Under the pieces are notes generated by a model, which saw only the letters and a list, made by a program, of their open reading frames with translations, made no database searches and had not been told where the DNA came from. From a bacterium (GTDB taxonomy: Bacteria > Cyanobacteriota > Vampirovibrionia > Gastranaerophilales > UBA9971), in contig JBAWVS010000012.1 of the NCBI GenBank assembly GCA_037147175.1, positions 1 to 54,079 on the forward strand: DNA of 54,079 bases, in the 5' to 3' direction. The position numbers and the translations under genes were made by a program. Shown one piece after another: positions 18,965-28,759 of the stretch (the stretch's first letter is position 1; each line of letters opens with the position of its first letter).

Positions 18965-20368
18965 TTACAGTGAATAAGCTCTTTCACCATGTTCACTCAA
19001 GTCAAGACCTGTATTTTCTTCTTCTTCACTGACTCTAAGTCCCATAGTTACATCAAGTACTTTAAGAAGTATGATTGTAACAACGAAAGAGAATGCCCAT
19101 GCAGTTATGACACTGATTATTTGTGGATTTAACAGACCTGCGCTTCCGTAGAACAAACCTGTTTTTCCGTTAATAGCGGCACAAGCGAATAAACCTGTTG
19201 CTATCGCGCCCCATGTTCCGCCAACACCGTGAACACCCACTGCATCAAGAGAATCATCATAACCAAATACAGATTTAAGATTTACGGCAATATAGCAAAC
19301 TAATCCGCCTATTAAGCCTATTATTAATGAACCGAATGGAGTAACAAATCCGGCGGCAGGTGTAATTGCAACAAGACCTGCAACCGCTCCTGATGCAGCA
19401 CCAAGTGCTGTAGGTTTATGCTGGTGAATCCATTCCGCGAACATCCATGATAAAACAGCTGCGGCAGTTGCAATATGAGTTGTTACAAAAGCGGTAGCGG
19501 CAAGCCCGTTAGCGACTAAAGCGCTTCCTGCATTGAATCCGTACCATCCAAACCAGAGCAGTGATGCGCCCAACAACGTTAAAACAAGATTGTGAGGAGG
19601 AATCGCTTTTACTCCGTAGTCTCTTCTTCTTCCGACAATAATCGCAGCCGCAAGAGCAGATGCACCTGAAGAAATATGAACAACAAGACCGCCTGCAAAG
19701 TCGATAGCTCCGAGTTTAGAGCCTATCCATCCGCCGCCCCAAACCCAGTGGGCAAGCGGGCAGTAAACAAGAGTTACCCATAATACTAAAAACACAAGAT
19801 ATGTTTTGAATTTAAATCTTTCAGCAAAAGCACCTGTTATAAGAGCAGGTGTAATAATGGCAAACATTAACTGAAATGCCATAAATGCAATATGAGGAAC
19901 AGTTGCGGCAAATGGCCCGGGATCCATTCCGACACCTTTTAGTCCGATATAGTCTAGTCCTCCGATTAGTGACCACTTGTCAGGCCCGAATGCAAGACTG
20001 TATCCGTATAAAAACCATATTATTGTTACTACGGCAAGAGAAATAAAACTCTGCATAACTGTGCCGAGTATGTTTTTTGACCTGACCATACCCCCGTAAA
20101 ACAGAGCCAATCCGGGAGTCATAAGCATAACAAGAGCAGTAGAAATCAACAGCCATGCAGTATCGCCTTTGTCAATGGGCGCAGGTTGTGAAGGCTGGAC
20201 TATAACGGCAGGAGGAACAGTTGCCTGTTCTTGTTTTATAACCTCAACTGTAGTCGAAGCAGCTGTTTCTTTTGCAAAAATCGGTGTGCTGTGAATGAAT
20301 GACAGGCTCAAAACCATTATCATTCCCAAAATGAACAGTTTCAGATGTTTTTCCAAAAATTTTCTCAT
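18965..20368 (-). CDS. amt: ammonium transporter, Amt family
   Basis: This inner-membrane ammonium channel has 467 residues. A cleavable-looking signal peptide (about 1-32, ending HSTPIFA) and a Pro-rich spacer precede the first transmembrane helix, WLLISTALVMLMTPGLALFYGG. Eleven hydrophobic helices follow. The pore histidines sit in GGLVVHISSGASAL and AVGVHGVGGTWG. The cytoplasmic tail is short. The amt-glnB order is the reverse of the usual glnK-amtB order but keeps the functional pairing. The 682-base upstream gap contains the probable promoter. Confidence 0.96.
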   Translation of the reverse strand: MRKFLEKHLKLFILGMIMVLSLSFIHSTPIFAKETAASTTVEVIKQEQATVPPAVIVQPSQPAPIDKGDTAWLLISTALVMLMTPGLALFYGGMVRSKNILGTVMQSFISLAVVTIIWFLYGYSLAFGPDKWSLIGGLDYIGLKGVGMDPGPFAATVPHIAFMAFQLMFAIITPALITGAFAERFKFKTYLVFLVLWVTLVYCPLAHWVWGGGWIGSKLGAIDFAGGLVVHISSGASALAAAIIVGRRRDYGVKAIPPHNLVLTLLGASLLWFGWYGFNAGSALVANGLAATAFVTTHIATAAAVLSWMFAEWIHQHKPTALGAASGAVAGLVAITPAAGFVTPFGSLIIGLIGGLVCYIAVNLKSVFGYDDSLDAVGVHGVGGTWGAIATGLFACAAINGKTGLFYGSAGLLNPQIISVITAWAFSFVVTIILLKVLDVTMGLRVSEEEENTGLDLSEHGERAYSL

Positions 20369-20692
20369 TTTTTTACCTTTTACCCTTTCTGAATTTTTAT
20401 GAATACTAAATTTTAACTGCTTAATTTTAATAATTTTAAAAAAATAAACATTGCAGGGTTTTTTTCAAACTTCTTCGCTGCAATGTTGGTAGTGAGTGAG
20501 TTTAAATTTTTTATGCACTAAAATAAAGCCTTTACAGGCCAATCTTTGCCTCAATATGCACATATATCCCTCTAAGATTAAATGTTTCTTTTAGGCTTAA
20601 TATATAACATGAACTTCTTTCTGTTAAGAGGCAGGGCTGTATTGTAAAATTTGCTTAATATTCTAAGAAAACATAAATTATAAGCATTTTTT

Positions 20693-20706
20693 GTAAAATT
20701 TTTTAC
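20693..20706. promoter_or_regulatory. NtcA-like palindrome GTA-N8-TAC in the amt-mfd intergenic gap
   Basis: TGTAAAATTTTTTACA fits the cyanobacterial NtcA consensus GTA-N8-TAC and lies about 325 bases before the amt start. On the minus strand TATAAT follows after 10 bases and TAGAAT after 27, neither at the standard 22-base spacing, and such an AT-rich motif can arise by chance. The remaining gap (20369-21050) holds only AT-rich DNA, a dyad ATTGTTA-N7-TAACAAT (about 20816) and no gene. Confidence 0.25.
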
Positions 20707-21050
20707 AATATTCGTTAAAATTTTAGTTAAAATTTATTAAAATTCGGTTTATAAAACTCAAAAAGTATAATTTTTTCTCCAAAATTACGATTTATAGTAA
20801 TAAAACACAAAAATATTGTTACAATACTTAACAATAAGTAAATGGCTAAAATATAATCACAGAAAGCTTATTTGGCTATTTTTGTTGTTTTTAAGTAAAT
20901 ACAATTCGGCTTCAAATATTCTGAAGGACTAATCCTTTTTGCTAATAAGCAAAATTGCGATTTAATTCTTCAGTTTTAATCAATCTTATTTTTCTCTGTC
21001 TATGCTAAGATTTAGTTGATTTTCATTCTTTATATAGTCGGGTCTAAAAA

Positions 21051-24000
21051 TTGTACAATCAGGAAATTTATAATATATTTAGCGATTTAGCTTCGCAATC
21101 TGCAAAAATCAGGAAAATTTTAAGAAATCTGGATCATCATCAAACAACTTGCCTGACAGGACTTACGGGTTCGGCAAGAAGTTTTCTCGTTTCATATATA
21201 GTTAATAACCTGCAACATCCTGTTTTGCTTGTTACTCCCGATATTTCAACAGCTTTGAAATATCATAACGAAATAAAACTTTTTACGAATAAAATAACCA
21301 ATTTTTTGTTTTCGCAGGAAACTTCTCCGTATGAGCAGGTTTGGAGTGATCCGTCAATTACGGAAGAACAGCTTAAGGCGCTGAAATCTTTTCGTACAGG
21401 AGAAGCCGATATTCTCATCACTCCTGCAAAAAACCTTTTAAATACTTACTTAGAAAGACTTAAAACAGAGAATAATTCAGTCTGTTTAAAGTTAAAAGCC
21501 CCTGCTGATCCGCAAGAAACTGCAAAATTTCTTACAGATATCGGTTACAAAAGGGTTGTAACTGTTGTTGACCCGGGAGAATTTAGTTTGCGCGGAGATA
21601 TAATGGATGTTTATCCTATTTCAAACGAGCCTGTAAGAATTGAATTTTTCTGTGAAGAAGTAGAAAGCATCAGGGTTTTTAATATAGATAACCAGCGTTC
21701 TATCAGAAGAATTGAAGAAATTATCATAGAACCCAGATATAATATCTTGATTTCAGAAGAAAAAAAACAGCTTTTTATTCGCAAAATCAACGAGATTAAG
21801 GATAAACAGATTGAAAAACTTTCGGAAAATGCAAAATATACTCTTGAAACAACAGTTGAAAGTTTTATTATGTCTTTTGAAGCTGATACTTATACAGAAG
21901 GTATAGAGTACCTTGCGCCTCTTCTTGATGATAATTTCAGCGATATATTTGATTATTTGCCTGAAGATACAGTAATAATTACGCATGAATCAATAGAATT
22001 ACAGCAAAAACTCTATGTGCAAGACGAAAAATACTTAAAAGAGTATGAAAAAAACATAAATGAAGGTTTAGCTCTCGAACTTCCCTGCTTATTGCACAAA
22101 AAACCCGATGAAGTGATTGAACATATCGGCAAATTCGCGGCTTTAAACCTGACAAGTTTTATCAATGACGAGGCAGACGCTGTTGAAGAAATGGAAAATA
22201 TATCCGTACCAAAGTTTTTGGCTGATATTAATAAAGCTGCCTATTATATGACCGACCTCAGAAATAAGGGCTACAGCGTATTTGTAACGACAGAATATCC
22301 TCAAAGGCTTGTAGAAGCGCTTAAAGAGTTTGATTGTCATTCAATAGATATAGATTTAAATACACCGCAGTTTTTTGATATAAAATCAAGAGAAATCATT
22401 ATTTCAAGGGCAGGATTTACCGAAGGGTTTGTTCTTCCCGAAATAAACCTTGCAGTTATCACTGATACAGAGCTTTTTAATAAAAAAATCAAAAAACCTA
22501 CTTTAGGGAAAAAACTTTCTAAAAAAGAGAATATAGATTATTTGACATCTGTGAATGACTTAAAAGAAGGCGATTTTGTTGTCCATGCAAAACACGGGAT
22601 AGGAAAATTTATAGGGCTTTGTAAGCAGGAAATTGACGGGCAGGAAAAAGATTATTTGACGATTGAATACGCTCAGAGCGACAAACTCCACATGCCGGCA
22701 GAGCAAATAAACATGCTTTCTCGCTATAGAGGTGCAGGCAGCGCTCCAAAGCTTACCAGAATGGGCGGAGTCGAATGGACTAAGGTCAAAAACAGAGTTA
22801 AAGGCGCTATTGCGGATATTGCAGATCAATTATTAAGACTTTACGCACAGAGAGCCAAAACTAAGGGTTTTATGTTTGAAGCAGACAGCCCGTGGCAGCT
22901 TGAAATGGAAAATGCATTCCCTTATAATGAGACTCCTGACCAACTTCAGTCTATTAATGAAACTAAAACCGATATGGAATCAGAAAAAGTAATGGACAGG
23001 TTAATCTGCGGAGATGTCGGATTCGGTAAAACAGAAGTTGCCTTAAGAGCAACGTTTAAAGCTGTTTTATCGGGTAAGCAGGTGGCGATTTTAGTTCCGA
23101 CAACTATTCTTGCACAGCAGCATTATTTGACGTTTTTGGAAAGATTCAGGGCTTATCCCGTCAGGGTTGAGCTTTTGTCAAGATTTAGAAGCGCAAAAGA
23201 GCAGAAAATTACTGTAAATAAGCTGCTTATAGGAGATTGCGACCTTGTGGTCGGTACGCATCGCCTTTTGCAAAAAGACATACAGTTCAAAAATCTGGGA
23301 CTTCTCGTTGTTGATGAAGAACATAGATTTGGTGTAACGCATAAAGAAAAAATCAAGGAATTTAAATCAGAAGTCGATGTTTTGACCATGTCAGCCACTC
23401 CGATTCCAAGAACGCTTAATATGGCTTTATCAGGGTTAAGAGAAATGAGTATTATTAATACACCGCCTGTAAACAGAACTCCTATAAAGACTTATGTCGG
23501 GCATTTTAACGAATCTCTCCTGAGAACGGCCATAAATCACGAACTGGAAAGAGAAGGGCAGGTTTATTTTCTGCATAACAGGGTGCAATCAATATATAAA
23601 ACAGAAGAAGACCTTCAAAAGCTTGTGCCAAAGGCAAGAATTGCAGTTGCTCACGGGCAAATGAACGAAAAAGTCCTCGAAAAAATCATGTACGAATTCG
23701 GGGCGCATGAGTATGATATTTTGATTTGTACCACTATAATTGAATCCGGCCTTGATATTCCGAATGCTAACACCATAATAATTGATGATGCGGATAAATT
23801 TGGTCTGGCACAACTCTACCAGATAAGAGGAAGGGTAGGAAGAAGCGAAACACAGGCTTATGCGTACTGTTTTTACAGAGACGGAAAAGTTTTATCAGCA
23901 GAAGCAAAAGACAGGCTTAAGGCTATAAAAGATTTTACTACACTGGGGAGCGGTTATCAGATTGCGCTGAGGGATTTAGAAATAAGAGGTGTGGGGAATA

Positions 24001-24581
24001 TTCTCGGTCAACAGCAACATGGGCATATGGTTTCTGTCGGATTTGATTTGTATTGCCAGATGCTTGAAGAGTCAATAAAAGAATTAAAAGGAGAAAAACT
24101 TGATAAGAAAGAGCCTACAATCATTGATATTAACATAACGGCCTTTATACCTGATGAATGGGTGGGTGATAAAGAGCAAAAAATGGTAGAATACAAACGC
24201 CTTGCGGATGTAAAAAGTTATAAAGAGCTGGAAGTGCTGGAAGATGAGTGGATTGACAGATTCGGGAAAATCCCCGAAGAAGTTAAAAGACTTATAAAAG
24301 TCATCAGGCTAAGGCTTATAGCAACAGATATCGGAATTTCTCTCGTAAGGGAAGCCTTTGAAAGCATCAGGATTTTTAGTAATATTTCATTAGCAGAATT
24401 CAGGCTTCTTCAAAATAAATTTCGACCTGAACTTTCAAAAAAAGTTAAATGGACTCAATCACCAAAAAGCTCTGAGAACTTTAATTCTATTATTTTAATA
24501 AATAATCTTGCTCTTTCTAATGAAGAAAAACTCGATATTCTGGAAGAAATTTTTAATTCTATTATTAACTTTAAAATGTAA
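21051..24581 (+). CDS. mfd: transcription-repair coupling factor
   Basis: This ATP-dependent translocase removes stalled RNA polymerase and recruits UvrA. The 1176 residues include: the UvrB-like N-terminal part (about 1-330); the CarD-like polymerase-interaction domain beginning LKEGDFVVHAKHGIGKF near 504; the helicase lobe with Walker A GDVGFGKTE near 655, the DEEH box (VVDEEHRFGV) near 752 and MSATPIPRTL; the second lobe with GRVGRSETQAYAY; and the C-terminal TRCF domain near 1020-1130. The start is TTG 21051 with only a weak GGGT upstream; the following residues MYNQEIYNIF are a plausible family N-terminus. Confidence 0.97.
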   Translation: MYNQEIYNIFSDLASQSAKIRKILRNLDHHQTTCLTGLTGSARSFLVSYIVNNLQHPVLLVTPDISTALKYHNEIKLFTNKITNFLFSQETSPYEQVWSDPSITEEQLKALKSFRTGEADILITPAKNLLNTYLERLKTENNSVCLKLKAPADPQETAKFLTDIGYKRVVTVVDPGEFSLRGDIMDVYPISNEPVRIEFFCEEVESIRVFNIDNQRSIRRIEEIIIEPRYNILISEEKKQLFIRKINEIKDKQIEKLSENAKYTLETTVESFIMSFEADTYTEGIEYLAPLLDDNFSDIFDYLPEDTVIITHESIELQQKLYVQDEKYLKEYEKNINEGLALELPCLLHKKPDEVIEHIGKFAALNLTSFINDEADAVEEMENISVPKFLADINKAAYYMTDLRNKGYSVFVTTEYPQRLVEALKEFDCHSIDIDLNTPQFFDIKSREIIISRAGFTEGFVLPEINLAVITDTELFNKKIKKPTLGKKLSKKENIDYLTSVNDLKEGDFVVHAKHGIGKFIGLCKQEIDGQEKDYLTIEYAQSDKLHMPAEQINMLSRYRGAGSAPKLTRMGGVEWTKVKNRVKGAIADIADQLLRLYAQRAKTKGFMFEADSPWQLEMENAFPYNETPDQLQSINETKTDMESEKVMDRLICGDVGFGKTEVALRATFKAVLSGKQVAILVPTTILAQQHYLTFLERFRAYPVRVELLSRFRSAKEQKITVNKLLIGDCDLVVGTHRLLQKDIQFKNLGLLVVDEEHRFGVTHKEKIKEFKSEVDVLTMSATPIPRTLNMALSGLREMSIINTPPVNRTPIKTYVGHFNESLLRTAINHELEREGQVYFLHNRVQSIYKTEEDLQKLVPKARIAVAHGQMNEKVLEKIMYEFGAHEYDILICTTIIESGLDIPNANTIIIDDADKFGLAQLYQIRGRVGRSETQAYAYCFYRDGKVLSAEAKDRLKAIKDFTTLGSGYQIALRDLEIRGVGNILGQQQHGHMVSVGFDLYCQMLEESIKELKGEKLDKKEPTIIDINITAFIPDEWVGDKEQKMVEYKRLADVKSYKELEVLEDEWIDRFGKIPEEVKRLIKVIRLRLIATDIGISLVREAFESIRIFSNISLAEFRLLQNKFRPELSKKVKWTQSPKSSENFNSIILINNLALSNEEKLDILEEIFNSIINFKM

Positions 24582-24661
24582 TTTTTTAATCAACAGCACG
24601 AGTTTTTTAAATTGTTTGAATTATAATTTTAAAGAAACAGACAGAAAATTAAGGGTAAGTC

Positions 24662-25030
24662 ATGCTAATTGAAATGCTTTTTTCAAAAATTCACAGAGCA
24701 ACGGTAACTGATGCAAACATTAATTATGTAGGCTCAATAACAATAGATGAGCTTCTTTTAAAAGCTTCCGGCATTCGGGAAAATCAAAAAGTTGATATCT
24801 ATAACATTAATAATGGAGAAAGATTTTCTACTTACGTTATATTAGGCAGGTCAGGAAGCGGTGATATATGCTTAAACGGGGCTGCCGCAAGAAAAGTATC
24901 TATAGGCGATAAAATAATTATTTGTGCCTATGCGCATCTTTCTAAAGACGAATTGAACTCATATAAACCTGCAATTATCCACGTGGATGCGCAGAACAAA
25001 ATTGTTAATGAAGTATTTTGTAACAAATAA
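24662..25030 (+). CDS. panD: aspartate 1-decarboxylase proenzyme
   Basis: It makes beta-alanine from aspartate for pantothenate and coenzyme A. The enzyme is self-processed between G24 and S25 (NYVGSITID) to give a pyruvoyl group on the new N-terminus. These positions match E. coli numbering, which supports the start at ATG 24662 over the ATG at codon 5. The downstream NGAAARKV is the conserved active-site loop. The length (122 residues) is normal. Other pan genes are not in the window. Confidence 0.96.
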   Translation: MLIEMLFSKIHRATVTDANINYVGSITIDELLLKASGIRENQKVDIYNINNGERFSTYVILGRSGSGDICLNGAAARKVSIGDKIIICAYAHLSKDELNSYKPAIIHVDAQNKIVNEVFCNK

Positions 25031-25109
25031 CCCAAAATAATTTTAATATTGTATAATTTTATGAGATTAAAGAAATTGATAATTCTACAGATATAGGTGA
25101 GGAAAAAAT

Positions 25110-26225
25110 ATGAAAAAAATAGCACTGACGGTAATGGCAGCTTCGATGATTTTTTTGAGCGGCTGCGGACAAAAAGAAAAAAACGCTACAGGTCCTGCGG
25201 TTATAAAGATTAATGATTCTGTTATAACAAAAGGAATGGTTGATGCATCTTTTAAAACAGGTCCTTTAAACATTGATGTAAACAAACCTGAAAACAAATT
25301 TATTTATCTTATTTATAAAAATAAAACAGTAAATGACCTTATAGTTAAAGAATTATTGACGCAGGAAGCAAATAAAAGAAAAATCTCTGTTTCTCCTGAA
25401 GAAATTAAAGCTAAATTAGACGAAATAACAAATAAAGTTGGCGGAAAAAAACGATTCGAAGAATCTCTTGCACAAAATAATCTGGATAAAGATACTTTTA
25501 GCGATATGGTAGGTTTTGATATGTTAAAAGAAAAACTTGTCAATAGCCTCTCAGGCGTACAAATTGTCAGTGAAGGTACAGCAAAAGATTTTTATGTAAA
25601 AAACCAGAATCAATATTTCAAGCATCCCGAGCAAGTTAGAGCAAGCCATATTCTAATCAGTGCATCAGAATCAGATATCAGGTCAAAAATTGAAGCTGAA
25701 GGCAAAAAATTATCAACAGGCGAGTTAAGTAATAAAGTTAAATCTGAAATTAATGCAGCCAAAGAAAAAGCTGAAAAAATTCTCGCAGAAGTTAAAGCAA
25801 ATCCTAATAAATTCGAAGAACTGGCAAGAAAAGAATCTCAAGACCCTTCAAGTGCAACTAAAGGCGGCGATTTAGGGTTTTTCGACAATAAACAAATGGT
25901 ACCCGCGTTTTCAAAAGTTGCATTTTCTACAAAACCGGGAGAAATTAGCGACATAGTAAAAACAGAATTCGGCTTCCATATTATAAAAGTTGTTGACCGT
26001 AAAAAATCCGGTTCAGTGCCTTTTGATGAAGTAAAACCTCAAATCCAAAAATATCTTGAGCAACAGGCTAAAATGCAAGTTATACAAAAATTCATAGAAA
26101 GTTCAAGAAATACCGCAAAAATCGTATTTTTGGATAAAGAATACGATCCTAAAAACATTGAATCAGAAATTAAAGAACTTGCAAAAAAACAAAAAGCTCC
26201 TCAACAAGTACCTGTGAAAAAATAA
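25110..26225 (+). CDS. PpiC-type peptidyl-prolyl isomerase lipoprotein (PrsA/SurA-like foldase)
   Basis: This is an exported folding helper of 371 residues. The signal peptide ends in the lipobox LSGC (Cys at about 20), so it is predicted to be anchored to a membrane by lipid. A SurA-like N-terminal helical domain (about 30-160) is followed by one parvulin domain (about 172-295) with VRASHILI, GGDLGFF, MVPAFSKVAF and FGFHIIKV. The C-terminal tail is helical and Lys/Gln-rich. It starts at ATG 25110 behind GTGAGG and ends at a strong terminator. Confidence 0.93.
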   Translation: MKKIALTVMAASMIFLSGCGQKEKNATGPAVIKINDSVITKGMVDASFKTGPLNIDVNKPENKFIYLIYKNKTVNDLIVKELLTQEANKRKISVSPEEIKAKLDEITNKVGGKKRFEESLAQNNLDKDTFSDMVGFDMLKEKLVNSLSGVQIVSEGTAKDFYVKNQNQYFKHPEQVRASHILISASESDIRSKIEAEGKKLSTGELSNKVKSEINAAKEKAEKILAEVKANPNKFEELARKESQDPSSATKGGDLGFFDNKQMVPAFSKVAFSTKPGEISDIVKTEFGFHIIKVVDRKKSGSVPFDEVKPQIQKYLEQQAKMQVIQKFIESSRNTAKIVFLDKEYDPKNIESEIKELAKKQKAPQQVPVKK

Positions 26226-26241
26226 AAATACAGTTTGTTAT

Positions 26242-26275
26242 AAAAAGCCCGTAGACTAAATCTACGGGCTTTTTG
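26242..26275 (+). terminator. Rho-independent terminator after the PpiC gene
   Basis: A perfect hairpin AAAAAGCCCGTAGA - ctaaa - TCTACGGGCTTTTT lies 16 bases after the stop codon. Confidence 0.93.
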
Positions 26276-26322
26276 GTATTTTATTGCAGCAACAATAATT
26301 TTGTATATTTTCACTCAACACT

Positions 26323-26492
26323 AATAATTTATTTATACAAATTGTCATTCTGAGGGTTTTAACCCGAAAAATCTGTCCAGTAAGCATTTTTAGCCAAAAT
26401 AATAAATTGGACAGATCCTTCGATTTGCTCAGGATGACATTCTCAAAAATCAATATTTGCAACAGTTTTAGCTAATTGGTGCCCCGAGTTAT
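26323..26492. repeat. dispersed TGTCATTCTGAG repeat, long form (copy 2)
   Basis: It has the same order of words as 11809-11980: TGTCATTCTGAGGG, AATCTGTCC, GTAAGCATTTTTAGC, AAAATAATAAATTGGACAG, CAGGATGACATTCTC, TTTTAGCTAATTGG. I estimate about 90 percent identity over roughly 150 bases. It fills the gap between the PpiC terminator and rpe. Confidence 0.8.
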
Positions 26493-26505
26493 TTAACAAT
26501 TCTGT

Positions 26506-27177
26506 TTAATCGATAGAATTTGGTCGCAAAGCAGCTATAGCTGTTGGCATATTTTTGGCACTGTAGACATAATTTCCTGCGACAAGCGCATTTGCCCCTG
26601 CGGCTGTTGCAAGTTTTGCGGTCTCTGCATTAATTCCGCCGTCAACTTCAATAAAAATATGTTTTAAATTCTCTTGTTCTATCAGCTCTCTGACTTCTGA
26701 AATCTTTGGCAGGCATTCCGTTATAAAAGATTGACCTCCAAATCCCGGTTCTACCGTCATTATCAAAACTAAATCAAGCTTGTGAATTATTTTTTTCAGG
26801 ACTTCAACAGGAGTTTTGGGTTTTATAGAAACTCCTGCTTTGACCCCGAAACTTTTTATCAGGTCGATGGTTTCTTCAAGATTGTCTTCGCAGGCTTCTG
26901 CGTGGATTGTTATGTAGTCAGAACCTGCTTTTGCGAAGTCTTCTATGTATTTAGCAGGCTCAACAATCATTAAATGCACATCAAATGGCATTTTTGTCGT
27001 TTTTCTGATAGATTTAACGACAGGTGCGCCTATAGTAATGTTCGGGACAAACCTTCCGTCCATTACATCAACATGAACCCAGTCAGCTCCTGCTTTTTCG
27101 ATTTTATTAATATCTCTTTCGAGGTTTGCAAAGTCGGCAGACAAAATTGACGGTGCAACTATTATATTTTTCTTCAT
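26506..27177 (-). CDS. rpe: ribulose-phosphate 3-epimerase
   Basis: It interconverts ribulose 5-phosphate and xylulose 5-phosphate in the pentose phosphate pathway. The 223-residue TIM barrel shows APSILSADFANL at the start, the metal-site VHVDVMDGRFVPN, MPFDVHLMI, MTVEPGFGGQSF and the phosphate-binding EVDGGINAETA and ALVAGNYVY. Its ATG overlaps the rnc stop by one base (TAATG), so the two genes are translationally coupled. Confidence 0.97.
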   Translation of the reverse strand: MKKNIIVAPSILSADFANLERDINKIEKAGADWVHVDVMDGRFVPNITIGAPVVKSIRKTTKMPFDVHLMIVEPAKYIEDFAKAGSDYITIHAEACEDNLEETIDLIKSFGVKAGVSIKPKTPVEVLKKIIHKLDLVLIMTVEPGFGGQSFITECLPKISEVRELIEQENLKHIFIEVDGGINAETAKLATAAGANALVAGNYVYSAKNMPTAIAALRPNSID

Positions 27178-27902
27178 TATTTTTCATGCCCTTCCAATAA
27201 ACCTAAAGCAACAGCAGCAATTCTTGCAGCAATTTGATGTGCTTCTTTTTTTGAGTTTCCTTCTCCAAAACCCATTTTATCTCCGTTTACCCAAACTTCA
27301 ACAGCAAAGACTTTGCTATGGGCAGGTCCTTTTTCTTCAACAACTTTGTATTCGGGGATTTTCATTCCGTTAGACTGGGCATATTCTTGAAGCATCGCTT
27401 TAAAATTATACTTTGAAGCAGAGTTGTCGATTTCTGTAACATCATCCTTCAGTAGATTAACCAGAAAGTCGTAAAGAATGTCAATTTTTCCGTCAAGGTA
27501 AAACGCACCTAATACTGACTCAAACGCGCATGCAAGAGTTGATAATCGTGTCCTGCCGCCAAGTTTTGCTTCGTGATAGCCAATTTTGAGGAATTTATCA
27601 AGATTTATTTTAGCGGCAATATGAGCAAGAGTATTGTCGCTTACGAGAACAGCCCGTATTTTTGTAAGATCACCTTCGGGATATTCAGGAAATCTTTCGT
27701 ATAAATACCTGCTTGCCAGCAATTTAAGCACCGCATCGCCAAGAAATTCAAGTCTTTCATTGTCTTCTATCTCGGCAAGTTTGTTTTCAAAATTATATGA
27801 ACTGTGAGTCAGGGCAACATCAAGCAAAGAATAATCATCTATGCTTAAATTTATGTTATTTAGCAGCTCGTCAAGTTCAGTTTTTCTTTTGTCATTCAAC
27901 AT
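27177..27902 (-). CDS. rnc: ribonuclease III
   Basis: This double-strand-specific endoribonuclease processes rRNA precursors and structured mRNAs. The catalytic signature NERLEFLGDAVLKLL lies near residue 43, the second acidic site (ACAFESVLGAFYLDG) near 125, and the double-stranded RNA-binding domain (KAMLQEYAQSNG to KKEAHQIAARIAAVAL) covers about 165-235. The length of 241 residues is typical. It is upstream of and coupled to rpe, and 3 bases separate it from the DUF2283 gene above it, so all lie in one minus-strand transcription unit. Confidence 0.96.
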   Translation of the reverse strand: MLNDKRKTELDELLNNINLSIDDYSLLDVALTHSSYNFENKLAEIEDNERLEFLGDAVLKLLASRYLYERFPEYPEGDLTKIRAVLVSDNTLAHIAAKINLDKFLKIGYHEAKLGGRTRLSTLACAFESVLGAFYLDGKIDILYDFLVNLLKDDVTEIDNSASKYNFKAMLQEYAQSNGMKIPEYKVVEEKGPAHSKVFAVEVWVNGDKMGFGEGNSKKEAHQIAARIAAVALGLLEGHEK

Positions 27903-27905
27903 TAT

Positions 27906-28124
27906 TTATGCAGTCATAGATATATTTTCTAAAGGCAGTGAATGGGTTTCAAGGCGGGATATATTAACTTTTTTGCTTGCCTGATTTATATCAATGCCAA
28001 CTATACTACCATTTTTATCGTAGTCAATAACTATTCCTTCTGATACTTCAACAGATTCAACGCTTGATTTCTCTGATAAATCTATATACAGGGAATCAGT
28101 TTCGAGATAATAATTGAATTTCAT
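27906..28124 (-). CDS. DUF2283 family small protein
   Basis: The 72 residues follow the DUF2283 pattern: YYLETDSLYIDLS, then EGIVIDYDKNGSIVGIDI. This is a beta-rich fold of unknown function found widely in cyanobacteria and other bacteria, often next to another tiny gene. AAGGAG lies upstream of ATG 28124, inside the end of the preceding small frame (stop at 28128-28130). The gene continues into rnc after 3 bases. No biochemical role can be assigned from sequence. Confidence 0.85.
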   Translation of the reverse strand: MKFNYYLETDSLYIDLSEKSSVESVEVSEGIVIDYDKNGSIVGIDINQASKKVNISRLETHSLPLENISMTA

Positions 28125-28127
28125 AGT

Positions 28128-28280
28128 TTATTTCTCCTTAAAATTTCTGTCGAAGAAAGCATTATGCAAAGTCCCGTCTTCTAATGTTATAACTCGTAAA
28201 TATTTATTTTCTTCTGTAATATATCCCCAATATCTTATTCTATCGTCTGCTTGTAGGGTTTTATGCAGTTTTTTATTTAT
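28128..28280 (-). pseudogene. small gene upstream of DUF2283, 5' end missing
   Basis: The minus-strand frame reads LHKTLQADDRIRYWGYITEE, then NKYLRVITLEDGTLHNAFFDRNFKEK, and stops at 28128-28130. It is compositionally protein-like and ends 3 bases before the DUF2283 ATG. No ATG, GTG or TTG exists at its 5' end; only CTG at 28268 or ATA codons are available, and the frame runs straight into the structured element that begins at 28281. I infer that the element removed the start codon and perhaps a few residues. The family is unknown to me; the position suggests a partner of DUF2283. Confidence 0.6.
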
Positions 28281-28398
28281 TATACCGCTTCAAAAATAAA
28301 TTTGGGATTTTAACTATAGATAAAAAGCGGTATTCGATAGTAGGAGCGTTATTTTCGGAAACGATGAGTTTTCGAAAATATAAACTCGTTTTAGTATA
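28281..28398 (+). repeat. two-hairpin structured element, copy 3 (118 bp, diverged)
   Basis: It begins TATACCGCT and ends AAACTCGTTTTAGTATA. Hairpin I pairs ATACCGCT with AGCGGTAT. The linker TAGTAGGAGCGTT corresponds to TTTTAGGAGTGATG of the other copies. Hairpin II pairs ATTTTCGGAAAC with GTTTTCGAAAAT (one G-U). Both stems have changed in sequence on both sides yet still pair. The 3' tail is almost identical to copy 2. The rest of the gap up to 28705 is AT-rich without a gene. Confidence 0.75.
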
Positions 28399-28628
28399 TA
28401 TTGATACACCATTCAATTTTCAAATAGGGTCTTTTTTTTAAACCCTGTTCCTGAAAATATGCAGTTGTTTTTATTGAGTCTTTATTCACTTTAATATTGC
28501 CGTAATTTTAGTTCCTAAGAAAATTCTACCAATAACCTGACAAATTTAAAATGATTTTTTAAATATTAAGAAATATTAATATATATAAAAATCAAAAAAA
28601 CGTTAACGGTATTTGATTTTCAGACAGA

Positions 28629-28656
28629 TTGAAAAAATTCTTATATTTTTTATAGC
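28629..28656 (+). promoter_or_regulatory. candidate promoter before the unknown gene at 28730/28760
   Basis: TTGAAA (28629-28634) and TATAGC (28651-28656) are 16 bases apart, in front of a good ribosome-binding site AAGGAG at 28710-28715. Confidence 0.3.
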
Positions 28657-28759
28657 AATTATTTTTATTCACACGCTTTATAAAAATATCAAATAAATGC
28701 GTTAAATCGAAGGAGTTGATACTTATAGAATTTTAATTCCCAAAGGTAAAGAACTTTTA

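Noticed and set aside
20369-21050. A gene or riboswitch in the amt-mfd gap
   Set aside because: No open frame of useful length and no recognisable riboswitch core; only AT-rich DNA with small dyads.
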